Translations under genes and position numbers: made by a program
Notes under the pieces: model-generated
The model's input: only the letters and a program-made list of their open reading frames with translations
Told to the model about the DNA's origin: nothing
The model's database searches: none
Part shown: piece after piece, positions 9,210 through 18,529 of the stretch
Position numbering within the stretch: the stretch's first letter is position 1
Layout of the letters: each line of letters starts with the position of its first letter
NCBI RefSeq assembly: GCF_020194175.1
Contig: NZ_JADYVX010000003.1
Coordinates: forward strand, 1-64,000
DNA: 64,000 bases
Direction: 5' to 3'
DNA from: Bradyrhizobium sp. BRP22
Lineage (GTDB): Bacteria > Pseudomonadota > Alphaproteobacteria > Rhizobiales > Xanthobacteraceae

Positions 9210-9234
9210 GGAATTCAAACGCAGTTTGAATTCC
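9210..9234. promoter_or_regulatory. PsrA/FadR-like palindromic operator candidate
   Basis: Perfect palindrome with 11-base arms and a 3-base spacer (GGAATTCAAAC, GCA, GTTTGAATTCC). The core CAAAC-N3-GTTTG fits the published PsrA consensus (G/C)AAAC-N2-4-GTTT(G/C), used by a fatty-acid-responsive TetR regulator. It sits midway between the divergent CYP153 operon and ivd. Function is inferred. Confidence 0.55.
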
Positions 9235-9294
9235 GGGTGGGGATCAGCCTTCGCCACTCGGGCAGCGCAACTTGTGGCAAACCCCCCATCCCAG

Positions 9295-9317
9295 CCTTCC
9301 CCCTTTCAGGGGGAAGG
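9295..9317. repeat. short perfect hairpin in the ivd leader
   Basis: Ten-base perfect arms (CCTTCCCCCT and AGGGGGAAGG) with a TTC loop, lying 84 bases before the ivd start. The C-rich/G-rich form resembles a small dispersed palindrome rather than a terminator, since no T tract follows. The rest of the 342-base P450-ivd intergenic region holds the operator candidate and presumably both promoters. Confidence 0.6.
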
Positions 9318-9400
9318 AGCCTGAGATGGAGCCCGTGACAACGGGGCCGGCAGCGAATAAGCCTAGGAGCAACAAGCCACTCTGCCGGAGGTCGCCCGAC

Positions 9401-10573
9401 ATGATTCCCAACGCGCAACGGATGTTCAATTTCGACCTGGGCGAGACCGCGGATGCGATCCGCGAGACAGTTTTCGATTTCGCCAGCAACGAGGTCGGCC
9501 CCCGCGCCGCCGAGATCGACCGCACCAACCAGTTTCCGCGCGATCTCTGGCCGAAGATCGGCGCGCTCGGGCTGCATGGCATCACGGTCGAGGAGGAATA
9601 TGGCGGCTCCGGCCTCGGCTATCTCGAGCACTGCATTGCGGTGGAGGAGATCTCCCGCGCTTCCGCTTCGGTCGGCCTGTCCTATGGCGCCCATTCCAAC
9701 CTCTGCGTCAACCAGATCCGCCGCAACGGCAACGAGGCGCAGAAGCGGAAATATCTGCCCAGGCTGATCTCGGGCGAGCATGTCGGTTCGCTCGCAATGT
9801 CGGAGCCGGGCGCCGGAAGCGACGTGGTCTCGATGAAGACCCGCGCCGAGAAGAAGGGCGACCGCTTCGTGCTCAACGGCAACAAGATGTGGATCACCAA
9901 CGGCCCCGTCGCCGATACGCTGGTGGTCTATGCCAAGACCGATCCGAATGCGGGCCCGCGCGGCATCACGGCCTTCATCATCGAGAAGGGCATGAAGGGA
10001 TTCTCCACCGCGCAGAAGCTCGACAAGCTCGGCATGCGCGGCTCCGACACCTGCGAGCTGGTGTTCGAGGATTGCGAGGTGCCGGAGGAGAACGTGCTCG
10101 CCGAGGTTGGCCGCGGCGTCAACGTGCTGATGAGCGGCCTCGACTATGAGCGCGTGGTGCTGGCGGCGGGGCCGATCGGCATCATGCAGGCCTGCATGGA
10201 CGTGGTGATGCCCTATGTGCACGAGCGCAAGCAGTTCGGCCAGCCGATCGGCACCTTCCAGCTCGTGCAGGGCAAGGTCGCCGACATCTACACCACGATG
10301 AACGCCTCGCGCGCCTATGTCTATGCGGTGGCGAAAGCCTGCGACCGCGGCGAGACCACGCGCGAGGACGCCGCCGGCGCGATCCTCTATGCCGCCGAGA
10401 AAGCGACGCAATGCGCGCTCGACGCGATCCAGCTCCTCGGCGGCAACGGCTACATCAACGACTACCCGACCGGCCGGCTGTTGCGCGATGCCAAGCTCTA
10501 TGAGATCGGCGCCGGCACCAGCGAAATCCGCCGCATGCTGATCGGCCGCGAACTCTTCGACAAGACCGCGTAG
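9401..10573 (+). CDS. ivd: isovaleryl-CoA dehydrogenase
   Basis: A 390-residue acyl-CoA dehydrogenase catalysing FAD-dependent oxidation of isovaleryl-CoA to 3-methylcrotonyl-CoA in leucine breakdown, with ETF as electron acceptor. The catalytic Glu is in the helix motif [13 protein letters not shown] (about residue 250), the isovaleryl-specific position, and the usual C-terminal Glu is replaced by Gly in [12 protein letters not shown]. Both together are diagnostic. Other family motifs are [10 protein letters not shown] and [17 protein letters not shown]. The ATG at 9401 gives the usual family length. The rest of the leucine pathway (MccBAD, AtuC-like) is not in the window. A PsrA-like palindrome upstream may control it together with the CYP153 genes. 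Confidence 0.93.
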   Translation: MIPNAQRMFNFDLGETADAIRETVFDFASNEVGPRAAEIDRTNQFPRDLWPKIGALGLHGITVEEEYGGSGLGYLEHCIAVEEISRASASVGLSYGAHSNLCVNQIRRNGNEAQKRKYLPRLISGEHVGSLAMSEPGAGSDVVSMKTRAEKKGDRFVLNGNKMWITNGPVADTLVVYAKTDPNAGPRGITAFIIEKGMKGFSTAQKLDKLGMRGSDTCELVFEDCEVPEENVLAEVGRGVNVLMSGLDYERVVLAAGPIGIMQACMDVVMPYVHERKQFGQPIGTFQLVQGKVADIYTTMNASRAYVYAVAKACDRGETTREDAAGAILYAAEKATQCALDAIQLLGGNGYINDYPTGRLLRDAKLYEIGAGTSEIRRMLIGRELFDKTA

Positions 10574-10700
10574 CGGGCACTCAACATGGAACGGCGTAGC
10601 TCGGGTGGAGCGAAGCGCAACCCGGGTCTGTGTCCGCGTTTGCAGGCGCTCCTGGTTACGCTCCAGCCTGGCCACGGTGCCGTTACCATATATCGCCCGG

Positions 10701-10802
10701 TCATTCCGGGGCGCGCCTCTTGGCGCGAGCCCGGAATCCATTTCTCCGACTGCACGAGTGGCGCAATGGATTCCGGGCTCGTCCTTCGGACGCCCCGGAA
10801 TG
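10701..10802. repeat. dispersed palindromic repeat, family 2 copy A
   Basis: Long imperfect inverted repeat starting TCATTCCGGGGCGCGCC, with GCCCGGAATCCATTTCTCC and ATGGATTCCGGGCTCG inside and CCCCGGAATGA at its end. A second copy is at 42295-42421. It occupies the middle of the 369-base gap between ivd and the DUF898 gene. Apart from a possible promoter just before 10943, nothing else is seen in that gap. Confidence 0.85.
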
Positions 10803-10942
10803 ACGGCACCGGATACCTCTGTCGTCCACCCGGCAGGCAAACCACCGCGGCCTCGACTCCCCGGTGACATCTCGATCACACTTCCTTTGATAAATCTGTG
10901 GTTCTCTGCGCGCCGCGCAAACCTGCCGCCTGGAGTTCACCC

Positions 10943-12103
10943 GTGCACGAGATGAGCTGGACCCCGATCGGGCCGCCGCAACCGCCGCCCCGGCCTGTCC
11001 CGCCGCCGATGCCGGTGGCGTTTACCGGCGGCCGCCGCGAGTTCTTTGACCTGGTCAAGCGCGGTGCCGGGCTCGAATTCATCACGCTCGGCTTCTACCG
11101 GTTCTGGCTGGCGACCGACATGCGCCGCCATCTCTGGTCGAACACCGAGATCGACGGCGATGCCGCCGAATATACCGGCCGCGGCAAGGAGCTCCTGATC
11201 GGCTTCCTGGTCGCGCTCGCGATTCTGGTGCCGATTTACCTCGCCTATTTCCTGGTTGGCCTCGAGGCCGAGCGTGCGCAAGCCTTCGCCAGCCTTCCGC
11301 TGGTGGCGTTCTTCTATCTGTTCGGGCAGTTCGCGATCTTCCGCGCGCGCCGCTACCGCCTGACGCGGACGGTCTGGCGCGGCGTTCGCTTCTGGATGAG
11401 CGGCTCGGGCTGGGCCTATGCGGGCATGGCGGCGCTGTGGGGACTGCTGGTTGTCGTCACACTCGGCCCGGCGCTGCCGTGGCGTGCCGCGGCGCTCGAG
11501 CGCTACAAGATGCGCCATTCCTATTACGGTGATCTGCAGGGCAAGTTCGAGGGGCGCGGCTGGGAGTTCTTCAAGCGCGGCTGGTGGCTCTGGCTGCTGA
11601 CGCCGGTTGCATTCTATCTCTTGCCGCTGGCGCCCTTCATCTATGGCGCCTACAAGGCGGTGGAGTGGCGATGGTGGCTGTCCGGCATCCGCTTCGGCGA
11701 GGTGCGGCTGGAATCGACGCTGAAGCGCAGCGCGCTGATCGGGCTTTATTGGAAAGTGACTGGCTGGATCGTGGTGCTCGGCCTCGTGTTCGCGGCCTGG
11801 CTTGCGTTATCGGCCGGGCTGGCCGCGAGCATGAGCGCAACGTCGTTCAAGGAATTCTTCGCGACCCAGGAATTTGCCAGGAGCATTCCGTTCCTGGTGT
11901 TCCTGGGCCTTGGCTACCTCCTGTTTGCACTTGCCATCAATGTCGTGATCCGCGTCTATCTGATGCGCGATCTCTGGGTGAGGGTGCTGGGGTCGACGAT
12001 CGTCCATGGCATCGAAGCCACGGCCAATGTCTCCGCCCGAGGCGAGCTCGCCAATGCGCTCGGCGAGGGCTTCGCCGACGGTCTCGACGTCGGAGGCTTT
12101 TGA
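10943..12103 (+). CDS. DUF898 (YjgN family) polytopic membrane protein
   Basis: An inner-membrane protein of about 386 residues. After a proline-rich N-terminus comes the family pattern FTGGRREFFDLVKRGAGLEF and LGFYRFWLATDMRRHLW, then about eight hydrophobic segments (for example LIGFLVALAILVPIYLAYFL and VFLGLGYLLFALAINVVI). A GTG at 10943 has a TGGAG site seven bases upstream; an ATG at 10952 is the alternative. Function of the family is unknown. The next gene, an M48 protease, starts four bases after this stop, so the two are co-expressed. DUF898-M48 pairs recur in proteobacteria and may act together in membrane-protein quality control, which is inference. Confidence 0.85.
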   Translation: MHEMSWTPIGPPQPPPRPVPPPMPVAFTGGRREFFDLVKRGAGLEFITLGFYRFWLATDMRRHLWSNTEIDGDAAEYTGRGKELLIGFLVALAILVPIYLAYFLVGLEAERAQAFASLPLVAFFYLFGQFAIFRARRYRLTRTVWRGVRFWMSGSGWAYAGMAALWGLLVVVTLGPALPWRAAALERYKMRHSYYGDLQGKFEGRGWEFFKRGWWLWLLTPVAFYLLPLAPFIYGAYKAVEWRWWLSGIRFGEVRLESTLKRSALIGLYWKVTGWIVVLGLVFAAWLALSAGLAASMSATSFKEFFATQEFARSIPFLVFLGLGYLLFALAINVVIRVYLMRDLWVRVLGSTIVHGIEATANVSARGELANALGEGFADGLDVGGF

Positions 12104-12106
12104 CCC

Positions 12107-13204
12107 ATGAGCGGAGTGATGGATAGCGGACCGGGCAACGCCTTCTATTTCGACGGCAGGTCGAGCAAGCGTCGCACCGTCACGCTGCGCCTTGGCGAAG
12201 CGCTCGAGATCGAGGAGCACGGCGACCGGCTCGCCGTCTGGCCTTATGCCGACATCCGCCGCGCTGACAGTCCGTCCGGCAAGCTGCGGCTCGCTTGCAC
12301 CTCGGCGCCCGCGCTGGCGCGGCTCGAGATCCGCGATGTCGTGCTTGCCGCGGAGCTGGTCGCGCGCTGCAAAAAGCTCGAAGAGCATGTGCTCGGCGGC
12401 CGCGGTGTTGCGACCATCGTCGGCTGGTCGCTGGCGGCGACCGTGTCGATCATCCTGGTCGTGCTGTTCGGCGTGCCGCTTGCCGCCGACCGGCTGGCGC
12501 CGTTGGTGCCGGCCTCGTTCGAGCGTCGGCTCGGCGAAGTCGCCGACAGCCAGGTGAAGGTGGTGTTTGACGGCAAGCTCTGCGAGAACGCCGCCGGTCG
12601 GCGCGCATTCGAAAAGCTCGTCAACACGCTGCGCGAATCCGCCGGCATGGACACTTCGGTGCAATCGGGCGTGCTCTCGACCGCGATCCCGAACGCCTTC
12701 GCGCTGCCGGGCGGCAAAGTCTATGTGTTGGACGGGCTGCTCGCGAAGGCAGAGAATGTCGATGAGGTCGCGGGCATTCTCGCCCACGAGCTCGGCCATC
12801 TCCAGCATCGCGACAGCCTGCGCGCCGTGATCCACAACAGCGGCACCTCATTTTTGATCGGGCTGCTGTTCGGTGACATCACCGGCTCCGGCGCCGTGAT
12901 CTTCGCCTCACGAACGCTGGTGAACGCATCGCATTCCCGCGAAGCCGAACACGACGCCGACAGTTTTGCGATCGAGACCATGCACCGGCTCGGCCGGCCG
13001 ACCAAGCCGATGGGCGAATTGATGTTCCGCATCACCGGCAAGGAAGGCGACAAGGGCCTGTCGCTGATCGCAAGCCACCCCATGACCGAAGACCGCCTCG
13101 CCCGCATGGCCCGCGAAGACCGCCCCGCCAGCGGCCCGCCATTGTTGACCGCAGAAGAATGGCGCGCCCTGAAGTCGATCTGCAGCACCAGCGCCAAGCT
13201 GTAA
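12107..13204 (+). CDS. M48 family membrane-anchored zinc metalloprotease
   Basis: A 365-residue protease. A soluble N-terminal part (1-95) precedes one transmembrane segment at about 104-125 (TIVGWSLAATVSIILVVLFG) and then the peptidase domain. The zinc-binding helix is HELGH at residues 227-231 and the third ligand is in SREAEHDADSFA. The final part (SLIASHPMTEDRLARM) is typical of the BepA/LoiP/HtpX superfamily. It follows the DUF898 gene by three bases. The likely role is degrading misassembled envelope proteins; the substrate is unknown. Confidence 0.9.
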   Translation: MSGVMDSGPGNAFYFDGRSSKRRTVTLRLGEALEIEEHGDRLAVWPYADIRRADSPSGKLRLACTSAPALARLEIRDVVLAAELVARCKKLEEHVLGGRGVATIVGWSLAATVSIILVVLFGVPLAADRLAPLVPASFERRLGEVADSQVKVVFDGKLCENAAGRRAFEKLVNTLRESAGMDTSVQSGVLSTAIPNAFALPGGKVYVLDGLLAKAENVDEVAGILAHELGHLQHRDSLRAVIHNSGTSFLIGLLFGDITGSGAVIFASRTLVNASHSREAEHDADSFAIETMHRLGRPTKPMGELMFRITGKEGDKGLSLIASHPMTEDRLARMAREDRPASGPPLLTAEEWRALKSICSTSAKL

Positions 13205-13239
13205 GACGAGCGCAGCGTAAGCCGCAAGGCACGCGCCAC

Positions 13240-13375
13240 ACACTCGCCCTCATCCCGAGGAGCCGCGAAGCGGCATCTCGAGGGATGGGCCACGGGCGAG
13301 ACTGGGGCCTCATGGTTCTCAAGGCGATGCGCAGCATCGTCCGGAGACGTGCTGCGCGCTCCTCACCATGAGGGG
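13240..13375. repeat. dispersed palindromic repeats, family 3 and a related unit
   Basis: Contains CGCCCTCATCCCGAGGAGCC with its inverted partner CATCTCGAGGGATGGG, then GGCCTCATGGTTCTCAAGGC with CTCCTCACCATGAGGGG. These are imperfect hairpins of the same style as 6256-6362. No coding sequence is supported here. Confidence 0.75.
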
Positions 13376-13420
13376 CTGATAGCGCATGCGCGGCGAGACG
13401 AATTAAGCGAGCAATTCCAA

Positions 13421-14087
13421 AGTGATTTGCCCCGTCCAGCCCTTGCGCGAAAAACATTCCGCTTTCGCCGTCGGGCAAATCAGTGATTTAACTCCGCGCG
13501 TCTCACCCAAGAGAGGGGCGGGTCGCGATCGTCACGAACGTTGCGGTGAGATGCGGTGGACGCGGGTGCTGCGAACGACGAACGCAGCTATCAGCGGACG
13601 GCGAAGTCGTGTGGTTCTGGCGCCCCGACGCTGGCGCTAAGTTCTGTTCGTTGAACAGGGCGACGGTGGCAAGAAAGCCCGGTCACCGAGAAGAGCACGA
13701 AGTAAGCCGTAAACCATCGCGCAGGGAAAGCCGGAGTTGCTTCGGTTGACCTGTGGTCCTACCCCCGTGCTTTTTTTTGCACGGGGCCCACGGGTGCAAC
13801 CGGCACCCGGCTTTCCCTGCGCCCTCACTTCGATGAGAGGGTGAAACGAGACGCAAAGCTCGGGCAATCAATGCCGCGAGAACGCGAACTCACATCCTCT
13901 CCACCGTCATGCCCCGCCAACGGGTCGGCGCGTACGCGCCGCCCGATGACAGGCTCCGGCGGGGCATCCAGTACCCGGCGGCCTCTCGGCATAAGCACCA
14001 CCGCCTCTGGAATACTGGATCGTCCGGTCAAGCCGGACGATGACAGCGGAGAAGCTGTTTGACAATTGAATCAGATCTCTCCGTCCG
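13421..14087. repeat. long dispersed repeat copy 1 (inverted partner at 41665-42270)
   Basis: About 670 bases that align, in opposite orientation, with 41665-42270. Shared blocks include GGCAAATCAGTGATTTAACT, GGCGAAGTCGTGTGGTTCTG, ACGGTGGCAAGAAAGCCCGG, TTGACCTGTGGTCCTACCCC and GCGGAGAAGCTGTTTGACA. Inside are an inverted pair (13719-13734 with 13807-13822) and a hairpin with an eight-T loop (13763-13786). Short reading frames exist on both strands but none has a convincing start or codon pattern. The copy ends against the DUF2927 gene. With 13240-13375 it accounts for the whole 886-base intergenic stretch. Confidence 0.85.
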
Positions 14088-14090
14088 TCG

Positions 14091-14897
14091 TCACTCCGGC
14101 AGATTGTTCACCTTCTTCACCCAGGCGCGGACGTCGGTGAGGACGTCGGGCAGCGCGGCCTTGACTTCCTGCACGGTCATGCCGGGCTTGATGCGGGGAT
14201 CGTAGAGCAGATTGAGGATGTATTGGTCGTAGATGTCGAAATAGCCCATCGAGACGTTGTCGTTGAACATGGTCCAGGGCACGCTCGAGGTGTCGTTGAT
14301 CGGGCCGAGCGACTGCAGCAGTTCCTCATAGGCGCAATCGAAGAAAACGAAATCGCCGTTGTCGACCGTGAGGATCACGTCGGAATGCTCGATCTCGAAA
14401 TTGTCGTTCTTGCGAAAGCCGCTCAGGCATTGCGGATCGAGCGAGGAGCGGATCTCCTTCGCCCGCTCGCTGCCGTAGAAGGTGGTGATGGTGCGAAAGA
14501 GATCGCGGTCGCGCACCAGCCTCACCCTGACATTGGCGTCCTCGCTGCTCTCGGTCATGGCGATATCGAGATGCCGGACCTTGGCGGCGATGTCGCCGAC
14601 GATCTTTGCAAGCTGCGCCTTGCGGTCGGCGCGGGTGCCGTCGGCGAATACCCTGATGGGGGCGTCAAATTTGCGGATGCGGTCGACGCGTCCGGCGAGG
14701 TGGTACTCGGCTCCGAACGCCGTCTTCATGAAGCCTTCGGTGATCTCGCTATCGGTGAAGGCTCTCTTCTCGTTGCGCTGGCGCGAGGCGATCGACGGGT
14801 TCTCGCCCGACCATGCCGGCGCGACCGGGCCCGGCGTGATCGCGGCCGAAGCGATCGCGAGGGCGAGGATAGCCAGGATACGGCGAAGCGTGCACAT
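14091..14897 (-). CDS. DUF2927 domain-containing secreted protein
   Basis: A 268-residue predicted exported protein. The ATG at 14897 opens a good signal peptide (MCTLRRILAILALAIASAA), so the longer reading from 14948 is not preferred. The rest matches the DUF2927 pattern: ITEGFMKTAFGAEYHLAG near the N-terminus, a central strand-rich part (MTESSEDANVRVRLVRDRD), and the conserved end with FDIYDQYILNLLYDPRIKPG. The family is widespread in alphaproteobacteria and has no established function. The gene stands alone, with the L,D-transpeptidase gene 84 bases upstream on the same strand. Confidence 0.85.
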   Translation of the reverse strand: MCTLRRILAILALAIASAAITPGPVAPAWSGENPSIASRQRNEKRAFTDSEITEGFMKTAFGAEYHLAGRVDRIRKFDAPIRVFADGTRADRKAQLAKIVGDIAAKVRHLDIAMTESSEDANVRVRLVRDRDLFRTITTFYGSERAKEIRSSLDPQCLSGFRKNDNFEIEHSDVILTVDNGDFVFFDCAYEELLQSLGPINDTSSVPWTMFNDNVSMGYFDIYDQYILNLLYDPRIKPGMTVQEVKAALPDVLTDVRAWVKKVNNLPE

Positions 14898-14981
14898 CGC
14901 GATGACGCTGCCGCAATCACTCCTCGCGCGCAAGCTTGGATAGAACACGCTTGCGTACGCCAGCGCCGGTTCCCGGGCGTG

Positions 14982-15554
14982 CTAGTTCTTGACGACGACG
15001 GTGGTGCCGACGGACACGCGACTATAGAGATCGGTCACATCCTCATTGGTCATGCGGAAGCAGCCCGACGATACCGCCTGTCCGATCGTCTCGGGCTCGT
15101 TCGAGCCATGGATGCGATAGAGCGTCGAGCCGAGATACATCGCGCGGGCGCCGAGCGGATTATCGATGCCACCGGCCATGTGACGCGGCAGGTCGGGGCG
15201 GCGCCGCAGCATCTGCGCCGGCGGGGTCCAGCTCGGCCATTCCCTCTTGGCGGTGATGCGATGGGTTCCACTCCAGCGGAAGCCGTCGCGGCCGACCCCG
15301 ATGCCATAGCGCAGCGCCTGGCCGTTGCCGAGGACAAGATAGAGCCGCCGTTCCGCGGTGTTGATGACGATGGTGCCCGGCGCGTAATTGGTCGGGTACA
15401 TCACAGTCGAACGTGGAATCGGGCTCGCGCCGGTGCCGAAGAAGTTCGGGCCGCCGCCCATGATGTCGCGCGTGTCGAAAAATTGGGCCTGCGCCTGGCC
15501 GGCGCCTCCCAGCATCAAGAGCGCCGCAGACAGCAAAACCCAGCCCCGTGTCAT
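14982..15554 (-). CDS. L,D-transpeptidase, YkuD domain (ErfK/YbiS type)
   Basis: A 190-residue periplasmic enzyme that forms 3-3 peptidoglycan cross-links or attaches proteins to peptidoglycan. The ATG at 15554 follows an AGGAAGG site and opens a signal peptide (MTRGWVLLSAALLMLGGAG) ending near AQAQ. The YkuD domain runs from about 50 to the end. The catalytic motif is IHGSNEP followed by VSSGCFRM, with the nucleophilic Cys. Another in-frame ATG at 15596 would add 14 residues. Bradyrhizobia carry many such paralogues, so redundancy is likely. Confidence 0.9.
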   Translation of the reverse strand: MTRGWVLLSAALLMLGGAGQAQAQFFDTRDIMGGGPNFFGTGASPIPRSTVMYPTNYAPGTIVINTAERRLYLVLGNGQALRYGIGVGRDGFRWSGTHRITAKREWPSWTPPAQMLRRRPDLPRHMAGGIDNPLGARAMYLGSTLYRIHGSNEPETIGQAVSSGCFRMTNEDVTDLYSRVSVGTTVVVKN

Positions 15555-15795
15555 CGCCTTCCTCGCGTCATCCCCAGCCTGCGAAAGTGAGGCCATAAGT
15601 TGTTTAAATTCGCAACCCACGCCGCCGTGAGCGGCAGATTTTCCGGCGCGGCGGTTAAAAAAGGCAACACATCGGAAACGATGGCAGCAATGTTCCGCTA
15701 ACCCTTTGACGAAACGGGTGAACAATGGTTGATCTGGGCTTTGGACGCTGGGCCTCAGCCAACACAACATCATCGCGAGAATGCGGGAGCGAGAC

Positions 15796-17343
15796 ATGAA
15801 TGGTGCGGAAAGTCTGGTGCGGACATTGGTTGAGGGCGGCGTCGACGTCTGCTTCACTAATCCCGGCACCTCGGAGATGCATTTCGTCGCCGCGCTTGAC
15901 AGGGTCGAGGGCATGCGCTGCGTGCTCGGCCTGTTCGAGGGCGTGGTGACGGGCGCGGCCGACGGTTATTTCCGTATCAAGGAAACACCGGCATCGACGT
16001 TGCTGCATCTCGGCCCGGGTCTCGCCAACGGCCTTGCCAACCTGCACAACGCCAAGAAGGCGAATTCCGGCATCGTCAACATCGTCGGCCAGCACGCCAC
16101 CTACCACATCGGCTACAACGCGCCGCTGACCTCCGACATCGAGGGCCTGGCGCGGCCGATGTCGGCCTGGGTCAGAACTTCGCCGGACGCCAAGTCCGTC
16201 GCCGCCGACGGCGCTGCCGCGATTGCCGCCGCAAAAAGCACGCCGCCGCAGATCGCGACCCTGATCCTGCCGGCCGACACCGCCTGGAACGAGGCCGATG
16301 GCATCGCGCAGGTGCCGGCGGAAAGCCAACGCCCGAACTATTCGGCGGACGCGGTGGAGAAGGCCGCCAAGGTGCTGCGCGAAGGCGGCGCGCAGAACCT
16401 GTTGCTGCTGACCGGTAGCGCATTGACCGAGCATGGCCTGGCGCTGGCGCAGCAGATCGCCGGCAAGACCGGCTGCAAGGTGATGGGCCAGACCTACAAT
16501 CCGAAGATGGCGCGCGGCCGCGGCCGCTTCCTGATCGACCGCATACCTTACGTGATCGAGCAGGCGCTGCCGATGCTGAAGGATTTCAAGAACATCGTGC
16601 TGGTCGAGGCCAACGACCCCGTCGCCTTCTTCGCCTATCCGAACAAGCCGAGCCTATTGAAGCCGGAGGGCTGCGAGGTGCATCGCATGACCGCGGGCGG
16701 CGAGAATTCGGTGGCGGCGCTGGAGGCGCTCGCAGGCGCGCTCGGGGCCAAGCCGCAGGACGTCAAGCCGCAGAAGCTCGTCGAGCTTGCGAAGCCGACC
16801 GGCGCGCTGACCTTTGCCACGATCGCGCAGGCGATTGCGTGTGCGATCCCCGAGAACGCCATCGTGGTCGATGAATCCATCACCACGGGCCGCGGCTTCT
16901 TCCCGCCGACGGCGGCCGCGGCGCCCCACGACTGGCTGCAGAACATGGGCGGCTCGATCGGCTTCTCGCCGCCGGTCGCGACCGGTGCTGCTGTGGCCGC
17001 TCCGGATCGCAAGGTGATCTGCATGGTCGGCGACGGCTCGTCGATGTACACGATTCAGGCGCTGTGGACGCAGGCGCGCGAGAACCTCAACGTCGTCACC
17101 ATCGTGTTCGCCAATCGCATCTATCAGATCCTGCGCGGCGAGTTCGACGGCGTCGGCGCCGGCGAACCGGGCAAGCGGGCGCAGGACATGCTGAAGATCG
17201 ACCGGCCGACCATCGACTTCGTCTCGCTTGCCAAGGGCATGGGCGTGCCGGGCCGCGCGGTCGCCACCGCCGACGAGTTCAACAAGGCCCTCGCGGAGGC
17301 GATCGCCGAGCCGGGACCGAGGCTGATCGAAGTGCAGATGTAG
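15796..17343 (+). CDS. acetolactate synthase large subunit-like ThDP enzyme
   Basis: A 515-residue ThDP enzyme of the acetolactate synthase/benzoylformate decarboxylase superfamily. The start MNGAESLVRTLVEGGVDVCF at 15796 has a GGGAGCGAG site and fits family N-termini. NPGTSEMHF and the helical segment GLFEGVVTGAADGY contain the activating Glu, and the cofactor motif is GDGSSMYTIQALW. The usual Asn pair after it is replaced by FANRIYQIL. It lacks the two catalytic His of the decarboxylase at 201-1829, so the reaction differs. No regulatory small subunit is nearby, so biosynthetic IlvB is unlikely. The substrate is unknown. It converges on the kinase gene with a 4-base gap. Confidence 0.82.
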   Translation: MNGAESLVRTLVEGGVDVCFTNPGTSEMHFVAALDRVEGMRCVLGLFEGVVTGAADGYFRIKETPASTLLHLGPGLANGLANLHNAKKANSGIVNIVGQHATYHIGYNAPLTSDIEGLARPMSAWVRTSPDAKSVAADGAAAIAAAKSTPPQIATLILPADTAWNEADGIAQVPAESQRPNYSADAVEKAAKVLREGGAQNLLLLTGSALTEHGLALAQQIAGKTGCKVMGQTYNPKMARGRGRFLIDRIPYVIEQALPMLKDFKNIVLVEANDPVAFFAYPNKPSLLKPEGCEVHRMTAGGENSVAALEALAGALGAKPQDVKPQKLVELAKPTGALTFATIAQAIACAIPENAIVVDESITTGRGFFPPTAAAAPHDWLQNMGGSIGFSPPVATGAAVAAPDRKVICMVGDGSSMYTIQALWTQARENLNVVTIVFANRIYQILRGEFDGVGAGEPGKRAQDMLKIDRPTIDFVSLAKGMGVPGRAVATADEFNKALAEAIAEPGPRLIEVQM

Positions 17344-17347
17344 GGGG

Positions 17348-18397
17348 CTACGCCGCGATATCCGGGAAGCAGAATTCGCAGATCAGCCCGTCCGGCTTCC
17401 ACTGCCGGGTGATGGTGCCGCTCAAGGTGCGGACCACGCCGTCGACGGCGCTGACGCCAAATCCGGTCCGGGTCGGCTCGGCCACCTCCGGGCCGCCGCT
17501 CTCCTGCCAACGCAGCGAGAGATTGGCGTCTTCGTCGGTCTGCCAACTGACGTCGATCCTGCCCGCGGGGCTGGAAAGGGAGCCATATTTCGCGGCGTTG
17601 GCGGCGAGCTCATGCACGGAGACCGCAATCGCCTGCGCCAGCGCGGCCGTGAGCCTCAGATTGCCACCGTTGATCGCGACCCGCTTCGAGTTGGACGCGG
17701 CGTAGGGCTTGAGCTCCTGTTCGACGATCGCCCGAATGTCGGCGCCGGTCCAGTGCGAGACCGAGAACAGGCGATGCACATTGGCGAGCGCGCTGAGCCG
17801 CCCCTGGAAGGCAGCCCGGAACTCCTCCGCGGTGTCGGCCTTGGTCAGGCGCAGGATCGCCTGGATCACCGCCAGCAGATTGTTGGCGCGATGATCGACC
17901 TCCCAGGCGAGCCGCATCATGCGTTCCTCGGCCTGCTTGCGCATGGTGATATCGACCAGCAAGTTGACGGCCCCGATCAGCCGGCCGGCAGCGTCCCGCA
18001 ATGGCGTGGGATAGGGCATGAAGCAGATGCGTGAGCCGTCGGGCCGCTCGGCAATTGCTTCGACGTTGCGGACCGGACGGTTCTCCCGGAGCGCGACCGC
18101 CATCGGGCAATCCTCATGCGCAAGCGGCGTGCCGTCCGGGCGGAACAGCTTCCAGCTCACGCACCACATGCCGCCGATCTCAGGCACATGTCCGGCGAAA
18201 TCGATGCAGGCCTGGTTGAAGAAGGTGATGCGACCGTTCGCATCCGTGGTGTAGATCGCCGCGGGCAGCGCCTGAAGCACATCGCGAAACTGCTTCTCGC
18301 GGGAACCGCTGTCGTTCGCGGCGGCGTTGATGGCGGTGTGATGGGCCAGGATCTTTTCGATCTCGGCTTCGTCCGAATTGTCCAGGAGGTTCAGCAT
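17348..18397 (-). CDS. PAS-domain HWE-family sensor histidine kinase
   Basis: A 349-residue soluble kinase. A PAS domain (about 38-160, beginning LQALPAAIYTTDANGRITFF) with a PAC-like tail is followed by an HWE kinase core. The phospho-acceptor region reads LAWEVDHRANNLLAVIQAI, the N-box HELAANAAKYGSLS, and the C-terminal catalytic part contains WQESGGPEV and GFG. It has no transmembrane segment. The ATG at 18397 follows AAGGA by four bases; a GTG at 18400 is also possible. HWE kinases often feed PhyR/EcfG general stress signalling, and an EcfG promoter lies about 430 bases to the right, but that link is only suggestive. Confidence 0.88.
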   Translation of the reverse strand: MLNLLDNSDEAEIEKILAHHTAINAAANDSGSREKQFRDVLQALPAAIYTTDANGRITFFNQACIDFAGHVPEIGGMWCVSWKLFRPDGTPLAHEDCPMAVALRENRPVRNVEAIAERPDGSRICFMPYPTPLRDAAGRLIGAVNLLVDITMRKQAEERMMRLAWEVDHRANNLLAVIQAILRLTKADTAEEFRAAFQGRLSALANVHRLFSVSHWTGADIRAIVEQELKPYAASNSKRVAINGGNLRLTAALAQAIAVSVHELAANAAKYGSLSSPAGRIDVSWQTDEDANLSLRWQESGGPEVAEPTRTGFGVSAVDGVVRTLSGTITRQWKPDGLICEFCFPDIAA

Positions 18398-18529
18398 CAC
18401 ATCCTTGCCCGCGGGTGCACAGCCGGTAATGCCACACCAAGGGAAATGTTCCTTGTAGCGAATGCAGCAGCCTGCAGATCCAGTGGAAATCCGGCGAGGG
18501 AGAGCAGGCGAGCGGAGGACAGGGACGTC

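Noticed and set aside
9215..10879. A 554-codon minus-strand frame across ivd
   Set aside because: Antisense to a gene with clear isovaleryl-CoA dehydrogenase residues; extends into repeat sequence.
13641..14062. Small frames in the long repeat, such as one containing MVYGLLRALLGDRAFLPPS in copy 2
   Set aside because: They lie in structured repeat DNA, lack ribosome-binding sites and differ between copies; likely chance frames.
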